This document shows, in pieces, positions 20,901-30,581 of a DNA stretch of 64,000 nt; the stretch's first letter is position 1; every line of letters begins with the position of its first letter. Origin of the DNA: Chloroflexota bacterium. GTDB taxonomy: Bacteria; Chloroflexota; Anaerolineae; Aggregatilineales; J027. Where the stretch lies: positions 62,001-126,000 of the forward strand of contig JABFGB010000007.1 in NCBI GenBank assembly GCA_013112715.1, in the 5' to 3' direction. A program made the position numbers and the translations under genes. The notes beneath the pieces were generated by a model, which saw nothing but the letters and a program-made list of their open reading frames with translations, did no database searches and was not told the DNA's origin.

Positions 20901-21401
20901 CGCCGCTAAACCAAAATCCAAAACCTTGACCTGACCATTCGCATCTACCAAGACATTGCCCGGTTTCAGGTCACGATGCAAAATGCCACGCCGATGCAGA
21001 TAGGCCAATGCTTGAAGCAGTTCAACCAGCATCTCGATTTTTCGTTCCAGCGGCTCCCCTTGTCCGGCCAATACAAAAGGACGTGCTTCTTGGAGCAGTT
21101 CCATTGTCACAAAGGGCTGTCCAACCTCATCAAACCCATAGTCAAGAACGCTGATAATGTGGGGGTGACGCAGCGAAGCCAATACTTTGAATTCGCGGGC
21201 CAACGCCAAACGGATGTCGAATTTTTCGGTACTCGAATCCAAAGGACGGCTTTCAAACACAGTGGTCACACGCTTGACTGCAACCGTTTGTGCCGTCAAT
21301 CGGTCAGTGGCACGATAAACTGCCCCCATGGCCCCACGTCCAAGAGATTCATGTAGCTGGTATCGCTTTCCAATGAGCGTTGCTGCCGAGTTTCCAGTCA
21401 T
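17922..21401 (-). CDS. Ser/Thr protein kinase with AAA/NACHT-like ATPase and TPR repeats
   Basis: 1159 residues in three blocks. Residues 14-345 are a Hanks-type kinase with Gly-loop GRGAMG, Lys43, HRDLKPGN with Asp144, DFG with Asp162 and the APE segment. An acidic insert of about 80 residues (230-312) lies late in the C-lobe. Residues 368-740 are a BREX/AAA-type ATPase with P-loop GGESGVGKS (397-405) and Walker B LLLLEDLQW. Residues 750-1090 are about nine 40-residue TPR units (GDY..A...E.SL..., linked by AIGNRRG or INDQRG). This layout is known from Chloroflexota, cyanobacteria and others as a large signalling or transcription-control kinase. No transmembrane segment is seen, so it is probably cytosolic. 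GGGGAGG precedes the ATG by five bases. Confidence 0.9.
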   Translation of the reverse strand: MTGNSAATLIGKRYQLHESLGRGAMGAVYRATDRLTAQTVAVKRVTTVFESRPLDSSTEKFDIRLALAREFKVLASLRHPHIISVLDYGFDEVGQPFVTMELLQEARPFVLAGQGEPLERKIEMLVELLQALAYLHRRGILHRDLKPGNVLVDANGQVKVLDFGLAAKSEQAKEIAGTIAYMAPEVLQGKQVTVASDLYAVGVMAYELIAGRHPFDVRDTNHLVRAILNINPDLELLYAQTFYGEIVPELDGELGDTLHFEGNQPATDVLDSQLDRTITDENRIVLLDDTQHLKNSPIKGDVEFEISPDTPNERYVLASIIGRLLAKSPADRYYDAYDVIQELCAAIGQAVPAESPAIRESFLQAAEFVGRHTELEQLTKALSQSLSGQGSAWLVGGESGVGKSRLLDELRTHALVEGVMLLRGQAVSEGGLPYEIWHDPLRRLVLTSDVTDVEAGILKDLISDIEDLIGRKVPDAVKLEGTAYQQRLLGTIASIFQRQQQPVLLLLEDLQWVSNESLEIVKRLSGMIGELPILIVGSYRTEDRPQLAEELPEMTLLKLERLSTEGIAELSVSMLGETGRQPQVLELLQRETEGNVFFMVEVVRALAEEAGRLDQIGRVDLPQHIFAGGIQTVIKRRLDRVPAEGQILLQLAAVLGRELDLAVLEQVKDSLNLDEWLIICANRAVLEVQEGEWRFAHDKLRAAALNAIPSEQQPSYHRKIAEAIEKVYPNALDQAATMAQHWRVAGDVDKERFYSQRAGEHALKISAFSDAITHFERALELLPSQSAERIEAELHTKLGETLQYIGDYVNAIRRLEKGLQIARTIDDQTGAARALNLMGDAYWGQGDYPKAAAICEEGLTISRAINDQRGIARSLNRLGMVSSETGDYATAVRRLEESLRYVGEINDLEGCAIVINNLGTVSYAQGDYTGARRYFSESLTIWQTVGDRRQAAISLMNLGSVAGEQGDFDSATRYFQETLETCRAIGNRRGVAMALDNLGFVAELKGDYPSATRYFEASLALARAIGNRRGMATTLVNLGHVARAEKSLERAADYYYQALSLAREIQAIPTLMEALIGLADVIPDRIRALTWLALVMHHPATSEGTKKLATPVLEKLKSAVSPQNAAAAAEKGVALDLETVVAEALQERANMLLQMMGRV

Positions 21402-21785
21402 TAGTGCCTCCCCATCGAACGGGGGTCTGATGTCGTAAATGAGGTAAATGGGTATTTTACCACTTGTGAGCGGACTCTCGATGCCTATCTTTGTAGTTTA
21501 CGAGATGTTGACGGGGTTTACAAATTTGGGAATTAAAATCTTTTAATTTCCTCACACACATTTCTAACAAGGGTGACTGACAAGCGGAAGAAGTCCGCCA
21601 ATAGACAATAAGGCCTCCACTGTTGATTCAAAGTTAGTTTACAAACCGTCACTCTTTCGGAAAAATTCATGCTAACGCGCTTTGTCACGCAATTCTTTCT
21701 TATATAATGTGATTTATGGAAGGTTTGTCTAAAGTTCATCCCACGCTGCCATTTCATCAGCTATAAGGTGGAGGATCAATGCACT
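21402..21785. promoter_or_regulatory. Divergent intergenic region with palindrome and a candidate promoter
   Basis: This region separates the kinase gene from the giant PKD gene. An 18-bp perfect palindrome, AATTAAAA-TC-TTTTAATT, lies at 21531-21548 and is a possible operator or hairpin. For the rightward gene, TATAAT at 21703-21708 is preceded by TTGTCA at 21682-21687. The spacer is a short 15 bases, so this promoter is tentative. GGAGG at 21770-21774 is the ribosome site for the rightward gene. Confidence 0.4.
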
Positions 21786-24700
21786 ATGCGATATAGCTAT
21801 AAGCGCTTGTTCTTTAATTTGTTAACTATTCTAACCATTCTAGTCACGGGAACGTTGGGAGGAGTGCAGGGTCTGTTGAAGGACAGCCAGCCCCAGACTG
21901 CCCTCGCCGATGACCCACCCACACAAACACCCACTCCCGAACCACCTCCGCCAACTGATGGTAACGAGGGAGACAACACAACTGATCCAACCGCGACCAC
22001 TGAAACCCCAGTAGCAGAACCCACTGAGGGCGTCATTACAGTTGATCCGGCAGCATCAGAAGATGAAGGTGGCATCCAAGCGCAACAGACGTATTGCCAA
22101 ATGGATATAGGCAATAGCAACGACACCAACCCCTACACCTATACTTTCACAGCACTACATTCGCCAGACATTGTTAATTACACATGGAATTTCGGCGATG
22201 GTTTCACGGCGACTGGTCCCGGTCCCCACGCCATTACTTACACCGCAGCGGGTGTTAAGGCCATTACGCTCAATTGTGATGCGCTACCCCAACTCACCGG
22301 CAGTATTTCAATCACGACACCGCCGAATGCCGCCTTTACTCTCAATCCCGCCAATTATACGGGTCTGCTGCCGATTACCGTCCAGACCATTAATGCCAGC
22401 ACGCCCAGTGGATTGACCTATGTGTGGCAAGTGACTGCCCAACCTGCTGGCGATCCAACAGTTTATCCCAATGCGACCACCCAAAATGCCTCGTGGTCAT
22501 TCGGCTATTATGGCGCATATACTATTCAACTGACTGTGACCGATGGGGCTGGTTTGTTTTCAATCCTCAGCCGCTCGGTGGCCTTAAACGCACCGCAACC
22601 TTCGGCCAATTTCTCGATGGTGCCCTCCGACGGGACAGCCCCATTAACCGTCACCATTGTGCCGGAAGATTTGGGTACAGGCCCAATCACGTCATGGTCA
22701 TTCGATTTCGGCGATGGCACGCCTGTCCAAACATTCACACAAGCTGCTGCTCCCGCGCCGTTTAATCACACCTATACAGCAAATGGCCCACTACCTAATC
22801 ACACCTATGATGTGGTCATGACCTATACCGGTCCCGGCGGAAGCGGTACGGTGACACGACAAGTTGGCGTCTATCCTTCCGGTCAGGTCGTCGTTGCCAG
22901 TTTTACCTATCAATTCACAGGTAATAATCCCGGTGGGCAGATCGAAGTCTGCTTTACCAACACCAGCACTGGCCCTATCCTGCATAACCGCTGGAATTTT
23001 GGCGACGGCACTCCCGTTACTGAAGATAACAACACCATTGTTTGCCATCTTTTTGCCAATCAAGGGCTAGTCACCGTTATTTTGACGGTTGACGATGGTG
23101 GAACGCCCACCCCCGCCAGTTCCACCGATACACAAACGCTCAGTATCGTGTCTGCGCCCATTGCCAGCTTCACTTCAAACCCAAGCGGCGCGATTACATG
23201 GGGCACCAATGTTAACTTCACCGACACCAGTACAGGTGCAATTACAGCATGGTCGTGGGATTTTAATGGCGACGGCGTTGAAGATAGCAACCTTCAAAAT
23301 CCCACCAATATTCCCGTTGGCAACATCCTCGGCAATATCACGTTGGGTGGTAATCCGATTCGGCTGACCGTAACAGGCCCCGGCGGAAGTTCCTATGCCG
23401 AGATGACGATTACAGTCAACTTGCTGCAATTGACCTGCGGCATCACAGGTGATTTTGACATTCTGCCCGGTGATCCAGCCCAAACCTACAACAGCAATGT
23501 GGGCAATATCAATAGCCGCACCGTCACCTATAACTGGACAGTCACAGGTGTTGGGGCGGGCCTGCCTATCACCGGATCAGGTGCAACTATCAACGTAGAT
23601 TGGGCAGCGATTGGATTTGGCTCGTTCCAATTGGAATTTACAGCAACCACCCCCGATGGCGCGTCCTGTGCCGACAGCCAAACCGTGACCCGCTCATGGC
23701 TGCCCTTGAACTGCCTCATGGGTACAACTACCCCGGCCCTGCCTAATCCGCTTTATGCCAATGGCGCTACCTATACCTTTAGCTCTAACGTCCAAAACCT
23801 CAGTGGTCGCACGGTATTGACCTATCGTTGGTACGTTGATGGAGTCCTTCAAGCCGGACAAACAGGCCCGACTTTCGCGTGGACAAATACAACTGTCGCA
23901 CCGGGAGCAGTCACCCCGATCGCTGTCCGCTATGAAGTGGATGTGGACAATGGCGCGGGTTACACGCCTGCGACTTCGACATGCTTTGAAAACCTCACCT
24001 TCAACCTCAATCCTTGGCCCACATTGACCTGTACAGGCATTACCGGACCCGGAGCACCCGTACCCGTCAATGCCACTACTGGGGCGAGTGTCACCCAAAA
24101 TTACACCGCGACACTGACTGGCCTAGCAGGGCGTCCAGCAAGCTATCTTTGGACAGTCTCAGATGGAGTGATTACAACACCGAATCCGCGTCTGAACAAT
24201 GCCACAGCGACGGTTCGATGGAACACAACCGCAGGGTCATTGCCGCCTCTAGCCAATGACGCTATTCAGGTCGCTGTAACCGTCACGAATCCGGATGGCA
24301 CAACGGTCAATTGTAATTTCAATCGCACAATCACAGTTACCTATAACAATCTGACCTGCGGCCTACCCGTCGGTGATAATACTCCAGTTGTGGGCGAAAC
24401 CGTTGGTTACACACCCAATATTGGCAATCCCTATGGGCGCACGATTACCTATGGATGGACACTGGAAATCTGGGATAGCACGCTCCCTGTCCCTGCCTAT
24501 GTTCCATTTGCAACTGGCATAGGCACACCATATAACATCACATTCCCAACCGTCGGCGCACAGTATCGCCTGCGCTACACCGCGAATGCGGCGGTCAATG
24601 GAGCGATTCCTGCTGACAACTGCACCTCTAATTGGCAAGTGCTAACTGTTCAGGGGACAACTCCGGTCAGTTTTGCCTGTGATGGTTGGGGCGGTGGCAA

Positions 24701-27700
24701 TAACTATAGCCCTGCCAACCCCGGCAACTTTGCCTACAACATTGATATTGACAATGGTAATGGGCTGCCGCTGCGTTATACATGGCGGTTGCTCGGCCCC
24801 GGTGGATACAATCAGGTACTGGCTGATTCAGTCAATACTCCCATCATCTTGACCAACAACGGGGTCTTTGCCAGCCCAGCCTTTACCTTCAATAGCGCAT
24901 TGCTCGCCCCGGTTGGCGTAGATGATTTCACCTTGCGCGTGGATGTGGCAGATTCCTCGCTGACCACCACCGACACCTGCTTCCTCGAACATGCGCTGGC
25001 GATTGGCACGTTTAACGTGAGCTACACCTACACGGGCAATGCGAGTGCAATTGCAGTCGGCCAATCCATTTGTTTTACCAATACCTCTGGCACCAGCTTC
25101 GACGGCATTGGCGGCTTGACCTATCTGTGGAATTTTGGCACGGCGAATACCACCCTCGGTACGTTGACCAGCACGGCTGCCCAACCCGGCTGCCTTAGCT
25201 TTAATGCTGCGGGTACCTACAATGTCACGCTAGTTGGAACCAATCCATCTGGTTCACGTACCAACGCAGCTACACCGTTTAGTGTCACATTTAATGTGTA
25301 TCCGGCTCAAAGTCTTGCCATCAACCGTACTGGCAGCAACTTTGCGGGCACTAACCAAACGTTCAATGCCATTGCCACCAATTTGACGGGCAATCTGCGA
25401 TGGCGGGGGTATGATGCCGCCAACAATTTGCTGTGGACGGTCAACAATGTCCCACAAAACGGTAGTGTCACTCGTTTCTTTGCCACTCCCGGCCTCTATA
25501 CAGTGGTCGTGGATGGAAACGGCCCGCTCGGCCCGACCTCAGCCAGCCTGCAATTTACGCTGATTGACATCAACAGCATCAGCGCGTCGTTTACCCCATC
25601 GCTCTATGCGGGCCAAGCACCCATGACCGTGTGCTTTACCGATACCAGTACGGGCAATAACATCACTGATTGGGCATGGGATTTTGGCAATGGACAGACA
25701 TTGGTCTACACCAATTCCAGCATTCCCGCGTCCATCTGCACGAGCTATACCACCCCCGGCGGGACATTCCCAGTAACACTGAATATCCACAGTGACGTGA
25801 GTGGCCTTGACGGTACCGCGACCAACCAGATTCGCACCTATAACCCATTGGAAGCCTCCGCCACCTTCACGATCACGCCCAATGGCACCGCCAACTTCTG
25901 CTTTACCGCCGTACTACCTGTTGGGGTGAGCGTGACCAGTTGGGACTTCGGTGATACCACAACCGGCCCGGCCCAAAACACGATTTGTCACAACTTCGCG
26001 TCATCGGGCACCTATCAGGTGAGTATGCACATCACCAACGGCACAACGACGGGTATTATCACGCGCCCGGTGGTCGTCAATCTCAGCAACCCGAACCCTG
26101 TTCCTGCTCTCAATGTGTCCGGCACTTGCTCGGCCTATCGTGTAGCATCATTCACCGTAACCAATACAGGCGACGCGATGGTTACACCCGATCAGGTCAC
26201 GATCCGTGATTTGAATGGCGTAGTGGTGCTCACAGACGCTATCTTGTTGGGTGCGAATCAAAGCCAAACCTTCACCGTCTCCAATTTGTCTGGTGTGGTA
26301 ACGTTTAGCTCGTTGGACTTCGGCCTAACCGCCAACACCACCTGCAACTACCCACCCGACTTGACGGCCAATGGCACTTGCTCGGCTTATCGGGTCGCCT
26401 CCTTCACCATCACCAACACGGGTGGCCCCATGCCTGACCCCGATACCGTCACCATCCGCGACTTGAATAACAACGTCGTTCTCACTCAATCCTTCCAACT
26501 CGCGGCTAATGGCACCCAGACCTTTACCGTCAATAATCTCTCTGGCCCAGTCACCATGACCACTGGCACGTCGGGTGTCACCGCCAATACGACCTGTAAT
26601 TACCCACCCGACTTGACGGCCAATGGCACCTGCTCGGCTTATCGGGTCGCTTCCTTCACCATCACCAACACTGGCGGCCCTATGCCTGATCCTGATACCG
26701 TCACCATCCGCGATCTCAACAACAACGTCGTCCTCACTCAGTCCTTCCAACTCGCGGCTAATGGCACCCAGACCTTCACCGTCAACAATCTCTCCGGCCC
26801 AGTTACCATGACCACTGGCACGTCGGGTGTCACCGCCAATACGACCTGTAATTACCCACCCGACTTGACGGCCAATGGCACCTGCTCGGCCTATCGAGTC
26901 GCCTCCTTCACCATCACCAACACTGGCGGCCCCATGCCTGACCCCGATACCGTCACCATCCGCGATCTCAACAACAACGTCGTCCTCACCCAGTCCTTCC
27001 AACTCGCGGCCAACGGCACCCAGACCTTCACCGTCAACAATCTCTCGGGTCCCGTCACCATGACCACTGGTACGTCGGGTGTCACCGCCAACACTACCTG
27101 CAATTACCCACCGGACTTGACGGCCTCTGGCACTTGCTCGGCTTATCGGGTCGCTTCCTTCACCATCACCAACGATGGCGGCCCCATGCCTGACCCCGAT
27201 ACCGTCACCATCCGCGACTTGAATAACAACGTCGTTCTCACTCAGTCCTTCCAACTCGCGGCTAATGGGACGCAGATTTTCACCGTCAATAACCTCTCCG
27301 GCCCTGTGACCATGACGACAGGTACGTCGGGTGTCACCGCCAATACCACCTGCAACTATCCACCCGACTTGACGGCCAATGGCACTTGCTCGGCTTATCG
27401 AGTCGCTTCTTTCACCATCACCAACGATGGCGGCCCTATGCCTGACCCTGATACCGTCACCATCCGCGATCTCAACAACAATGTCGTCCTCACTCAGTCC
27501 TTCCAACTGGCAGCGAATGGTACCCAGACCTTTACCGTCAACAATCTCTCCGGCCCAGTCACCATGTCTACTGGTACGTCGGGTGTCACGGCCAACACCA
27601 CCTGCAACTACCCACCGGATGTCTCCGCGATTGGTATTTGCTCACCTGATCGTGTGGCCTCGTTCACCATTAGTAACAACGGTGGCCCCATGCCTGATCC

Positions 27701-30446
27701 TGACACAGCGACTATCCGTGACCGGAATGGGGTGGTCGTTCTGAGCCAACCCTTCCAACTGACTGCGAACGGTTCCGCCGTCTTTAGTGTCAACAATATG
27801 TCCGGCCCGGTGACGTTCACGACCAGTTCAACCGCGATCACCGCTTCCGCAACGTGTGAATATCCGCCAAACGTGAGTGTCTTTGGTGCCTGCAACTCGA
27901 TGACCGTTTCGTTCACCATCAGCAACAGCGATGGTCCAATGATCGCGCCACAGACCTATGAAATCCGTGACGGTGCAAACAATATCGTTCGGACTGGCAC
28001 ATTCCAACTCGCACGTGGGGCTGCGCCGCTTACGGTGTTTGTCTCACCGACGATACCGAATACCAACTATCGTTTCGTCAGCACAGGCAACATCGGCAGC
28101 TTTGATGTACCCTTCACCTGTTATGAAACCGATGATCTGCCCCCGGCCACGCCAAATCCAAACAGCCCAACCAGCCTTGTACCGACCATTAAATTCCCGG
28201 TGGTCAATGGCACAACGGGTACCGTCTATGATGATGTTAGCCCATCGGCTCCTTGGCGACCTGTCCCCGGTTGCGGCTATCAGTGCGTAACCTTCCAAGT
28301 CTATCACACCAACCGTACAGGCGATTGGGAAATCTTCCGCCTCGGTGATTATCCCGGTCAACCAGACGCGAACCCGAACCTGTCACGTGGTGAAGGGGAA
28401 GGTGTGGATGATGTCGCCCCCAGCCGCTCCCCCAATGGTGAATGGATCGCCTTTGCCAGCAACCGTGATGGTAACTGGGAACTCTATGTCAGCCGTACCG
28501 ATGGCTCTGAACTGCATCGCGTGACCTTTAACTCCGTTGCGATTGATACCGACCCTGCTTGGGGGCCAAACAATACACTGGTATTTGAAACCACCCGTGA
28601 TGGCAACTGGGAACTGTATCTGCTTGACCTTTCGACAGGCGTGGAAATGCGTCTTACCGATGATGCCGCCGCCGACATCAATCCGTTCTGGTCACCCGAT
28701 GGCGCTAAACTGGTCTTCCAAAGTGACCGCAGTGGCAAATGGCAGATTTATGAACTGAACCTCGCCACGATGGAAACGATCCTCTTGAGCGATGGACAGG
28801 GTGAAGACGTTGACCCGGCTTACTCGGCGAAGGGTGATCGTATCGCCTTCCGTTCAACCCGCGAAGGCAGCACCAACGCGATCATCTTTGTGATGGATGC
28901 CAATGGCGGTACGCCAGTAACCATTTCCGACGTGGCGGGTGATGCGACCAACCACACTTGGTCAACTGACGATACACTTATCGCCTATCAATCGAATCTC
29001 GATGGCGACCTCGATGTCTATGTCTATGATTTCGGCAGCGGCACTACCCGCCAAATCACTGACAATGTAATTGCCGACTATGCTCCAACATGGGTCTGCG
29101 GCACCAATGAGTTGATCTTCACTTCCGATGTGATGGGCAACCCGGACATCTTCGAGACCAATGCCCTGCCGATTGACGCGCCTGCTATCAAGGTTGAAGA
29201 AGTAGCGCTGCAATTGACCGATGAGCCTGCTGATGATGTGTACCCACAGAGCTTCCCGGCAGAAGAAAATGCCAGCCGTGAAGGTAAAGTACCCGCCGCC
29301 AGCATGGAAGGTATTCCGAGTATCCAGACCGACTACCTACATCCTGAACTAGCCGTGACACCGATTGATCCGACCAACCAAACCAGCGAAGGTGTCGAAG
29401 CCATGCAGGTGAATGGCTGCTCGGCGCTGGCCTGCGTAGATTCGTTGCTCTATCACACCAATCAAACCAACGATTGGGAAATCTTCCGACTCGATCTGGA
29501 TGGCCTCAACCCTGTGGCTGAAGCCAACCTGTCACGCGGTATTGGGGAAGGCATCCATGATGTCGCCCCCACCCGTTCTCCCAATGGCGATTATGTGGCC
29601 TTTGTCAGCAACCGTGACGGCAATTGGGAACTCTATATCGCCTCGGCAGACGGCTCGTTTGTCCAGCGTGCCACCTATAACGAAGGGGTGGATACCGATC
29701 CCGTTTGGGCACCCAATGGCGAAAGCCTTGTGTTTGAATCCAACCGCGATGGCAATTGGGAACTGTATTCGCTCGATTTTGCGACGGGTCAGGTCATGCG
29801 CCTGACGGTGGATGAGGGCAGTGACATCAATCCCTTCTGGTCACCTGCCTCCGGTTCCATCGTGTTCCAGAGTGACCGCAACGGTCAATGGCAACTCTAC
29901 TCGCTCAATATGAGCACCTACGAAACCACGCTCCTCAGTGACGGCTCTGGTAACGACTATGATCCCGTGTATTCCAACGCTGGCGATTATATTGCCTTCC
30001 GTTCAGATCGTCAGGGTGGCAGCGTCCTATTTGTTATGGACAAGAGCGGCGCGAACGTCACCGCGATTTCCGATGCTGCCGGTAACGCCAGCAACGCCAC
30101 ATGGTATAACGATGACGAACTCCTTGCCTATCAATCGGATGTTGATGGTGACATGGATATCTATGTCTACGAATTCAACACAGGCGAAACCCGTAAAGTC
30201 ACCGAGAACGGCATCGCGGATTACGCTCCTACATGGGCCTGCGATGCACCCAACGTCGTCTTTACCTCGAATGTGTTAGGTGCGCCAGACATCTTTGTTA
30301 CGCCCGCCCTCCCCATCACGGCTGATTCGGTGGATGTGGCGCTCAACACCAATCAATTAACCTTCGGTTTGGGCGATAACCTCTATCCGGAAAATACCCC
30401 GAATGAGGAAAACGCCAGCCGCGAGAACTATCTGCCCACGCGGTAA
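21786..30446 (+). CDS. Giant secreted PKD/Ig-repeat protein with two C-terminal beta-propellers
   Basis: 2886 residues from the ATG at 21786, 11 bases after a GGAGG; a GTG at 21768 would add six residues. Layout: signal peptide (residues 5-30); a Pro/Thr linker rich in TPTPEPPPP and TETPV (about 45-90); at least seven PKD-like domains marked by WNFGDG or WDFGDT-type motifs; five Ig-like modules of about 110 residues starting LTCG or LNC (nt 23430-25000). Eight 84-residue repeats follow (nt 26109 to about 28110). Last are two six-bladed TolB/WD40-like propellers (nt 28290-29190 and 29440-30340) rich in SNRDGNWELY motifs. No LPXTG, S-layer or membrane anchor is seen. Likely a cell-surface or extracellular adhesive protein. 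The propellers are near duplicates of one another. Confidence 0.85.
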   Translation: MRYSYKRLFFNLLTILTILVTGTLGGVQGLLKDSQPQTALADDPPTQTPTPEPPPPTDGNEGDNTTDPTATTETPVAEPTEGVITVDPAASEDEGGIQAQQTYCQMDIGNSNDTNPYTYTFTALHSPDIVNYTWNFGDGFTATGPGPHAITYTAAGVKAITLNCDALPQLTGSISITTPPNAAFTLNPANYTGLLPITVQTINASTPSGLTYVWQVTAQPAGDPTVYPNATTQNASWSFGYYGAYTIQLTVTDGAGLFSILSRSVALNAPQPSANFSMVPSDGTAPLTVTIVPEDLGTGPITSWSFDFGDGTPVQTFTQAAAPAPFNHTYTANGPLPNHTYDVVMTYTGPGGSGTVTRQVGVYPSGQVVVASFTYQFTGNNPGGQIEVCFTNTSTGPILHNRWNFGDGTPVTEDNNTIVCHLFANQGLVTVILTVDDGGTPTPASSTDTQTLSIVSAPIASFTSNPSGAITWGTNVNFTDTSTGAITAWSWDFNGDGVEDSNLQNPTNIPVGNILGNITLGGNPIRLTVTGPGGSSYAEMTITVNLLQLTCGITGDFDILPGDPAQTYNSNVGNINSRTVTYNWTVTGVGAGLPITGSGATINVDWAAIGFGSFQLEFTATTPDGASCADSQTVTRSWLPLNCLMGTTTPALPNPLYANGATYTFSSNVQNLSGRTVLTYRWYVDGVLQAGQTGPTFAWTNTTVAPGAVTPIAVRYEVDVDNGAGYTPATSTCFENLTFNLNPWPTLTCTGITGPGAPVPVNATTGASVTQNYTATLTGLAGRPASYLWTVSDGVITTPNPRLNNATATVRWNTTAGSLPPLANDAIQVAVTVTNPDGTTVNCNFNRTITVTYNNLTCGLPVGDNTPVVGETVGYTPNIGNPYGRTITYGWTLEIWDSTLPVPAYVPFATGIGTPYNITFPTVGAQYRLRYTANAAVNGAIPADNCTSNWQVLTVQGTTPVSFACDGWGGGNNYSPANPGNFAYNIDIDNGNGLPLRYTWRLLGPGGYNQVLADSVNTPIILTNNGVFASPAFTFNSALLAPVGVDDFTLRVDVADSSLTTTDTCFLEHALAIGTFNVSYTYTGNASAIAVGQSICFTNTSGTSFDGIGGLTYLWNFGTANTTLGTLTSTAAQPGCLSFNAAGTYNVTLVGTNPSGSRTNAATPFSVTFNVYPAQSLAINRTGSNFAGTNQTFNAIATNLTGNLRWRGYDAANNLLWTVNNVPQNGSVTRFFATPGLYTVVVDGNGPLGPTSASLQFTLIDINSISASFTPSLYAGQAPMTVCFTDTSTGNNITDWAWDFGNGQTLVYTNSSIPASICTSYTTPGGTFPVTLNIHSDVSGLDGTATNQIRTYNPLEASATFTITPNGTANFCFTAVLPVGVSVTSWDFGDTTTGPAQNTICHNFASSGTYQVSMHITNGTTTGIITRPVVVNLSNPNPVPALNVSGTCSAYRVASFTVTNTGDAMVTPDQVTIRDLNGVVVLTDAILLGANQSQTFTVSNLSGVVTFSSLDFGLTANTTCNYPPDLTANGTCSAYRVASFTITNTGGPMPDPDTVTIRDLNNNVVLTQSFQLAANGTQTFTVNNLSGPVTMTTGTSGVTANTTCNYPPDLTANGTCSAYRVASFTITNTGGPMPDPDTVTIRDLNNNVVLTQSFQLAANGTQTFTVNNLSGPVTMTTGTSGVTANTTCNYPPDLTANGTCSAYRVASFTITNTGGPMPDPDTVTIRDLNNNVVLTQSFQLAANGTQTFTVNNLSGPVTMTTGTSGVTANTTCNYPPDLTASGTCSAYRVASFTITNDGGPMPDPDTVTIRDLNNNVVLTQSFQLAANGTQIFTVNNLSGPVTMTTGTSGVTANTTCNYPPDLTANGTCSAYRVASFTITNDGGPMPDPDTVTIRDLNNNVVLTQSFQLAANGTQTFTVNNLSGPVTMSTGTSGVTANTTCNYPPDVSAIGICSPDRVASFTISNNGGPMPDPDTATIRDRNGVVVLSQPFQLTANGSAVFSVNNMSGPVTFTTSSTAITASATCEYPPNVSVFGACNSMTVSFTISNSDGPMIAPQTYEIRDGANNIVRTGTFQLARGAAPLTVFVSPTIPNTNYRFVSTGNIGSFDVPFTCYETDDLPPATPNPNSPTSLVPTIKFPVVNGTTGTVYDDVSPSAPWRPVPGCGYQCVTFQVYHTNRTGDWEIFRLGDYPGQPDANPNLSRGEGEGVDDVAPSRSPNGEWIAFASNRDGNWELYVSRTDGSELHRVTFNSVAIDTDPAWGPNNTLVFETTRDGNWELYLLDLSTGVEMRLTDDAAADINPFWSPDGAKLVFQSDRSGKWQIYELNLATMETILLSDGQGEDVDPAYSAKGDRIAFRSTREGSTNAIIFVMDANGGTPVTISDVAGDATNHTWSTDDTLIAYQSNLDGDLDVYVYDFGSGTTRQITDNVIADYAPTWVCGTNELIFTSDVMGNPDIFETNALPIDAPAIKVEEVALQLTDEPADDVYPQSFPAEENASREGKVPAASMEGIPSIQTDYLHPELAVTPIDPTNQTSEGVEAMQVNGCSALACVDSLLYHTNQTNDWEIFRLDLDGLNPVAEANLSRGIGEGIHDVAPTRSPNGDYVAFVSNRDGNWELYIASADGSFVQRATYNEGVDTDPVWAPNGESLVFESNRDGNWELYSLDFATGQVMRLTVDEGSDINPFWSPASGSIVFQSDRNGQWQLYSLNMSTYETTLLSDGSGNDYDPVYSNAGDYIAFRSDRQGGSVLFVMDKSGANVTAISDAAGNASNATWYNDDELLAYQSDVDGDMDIYVYEFNTGETRKVTENGIADYAPTWACDAPNVVFTSNVLGAPDIFVTPALPITADSVDVALNTNQLTFGLGDNLYPENTPNEENASRENYLPTR
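26109..27872 (+). repeat. 252-bp tandem repeats (84 residues per unit) inside the giant PKD protein
   Basis: The phrase ttgacggcc or its equivalent recurs at 26361, 26613, 26865, 27117 and 27369, with the next unit boundary at 27621: an exact 252-base period. The five units from 26361 to 27620 are nearly identical in DNA and protein. The unit at 26109-26360 and the one at 27621-27872 are diverged edge copies, and a still more diverged partial unit follows. Each unit begins GTCSAYRVASFTITN and contains DPDTVTIRDLNNNVVLTQ. Sharp identity in the centre and decay at the edges is the usual mark of repeat expansion by unequal crossing-over. Confidence 0.95.
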
Positions 30447-30495
30447 TCAGCAGAGGGCAGGACTCAAAACCCTGCCCACTCCAATCAACTATAAG

Positions 30496-30523
30496 ACAGG
30501 TGGTGTGTACCGCCTGTTTTTTG
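30496..30523 (+). terminator. Rho-independent terminator of the giant PKD gene
   Basis: ACAGGTGG pairs with CCGCCTGT (one G-U pair) across a six-base loop and is followed by six T. It lies about 50 bases after the stop codon at 30446. Confidence 0.8.
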
Positions 30524-30581
30524 TTTTCCTTAGCATCTATACTGTTCAACAAAAATGATGTGTTAGCAGAGTAGACCTATC

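Noticed and set aside
26325..27506. 393-codon open frame on the minus strand across the 252-bp repeats
   Set aside because: It exists because the repeat period is a multiple of three, so a stop-free antisense frame is copied in each unit. It has repeat composition only and no ribosome site.
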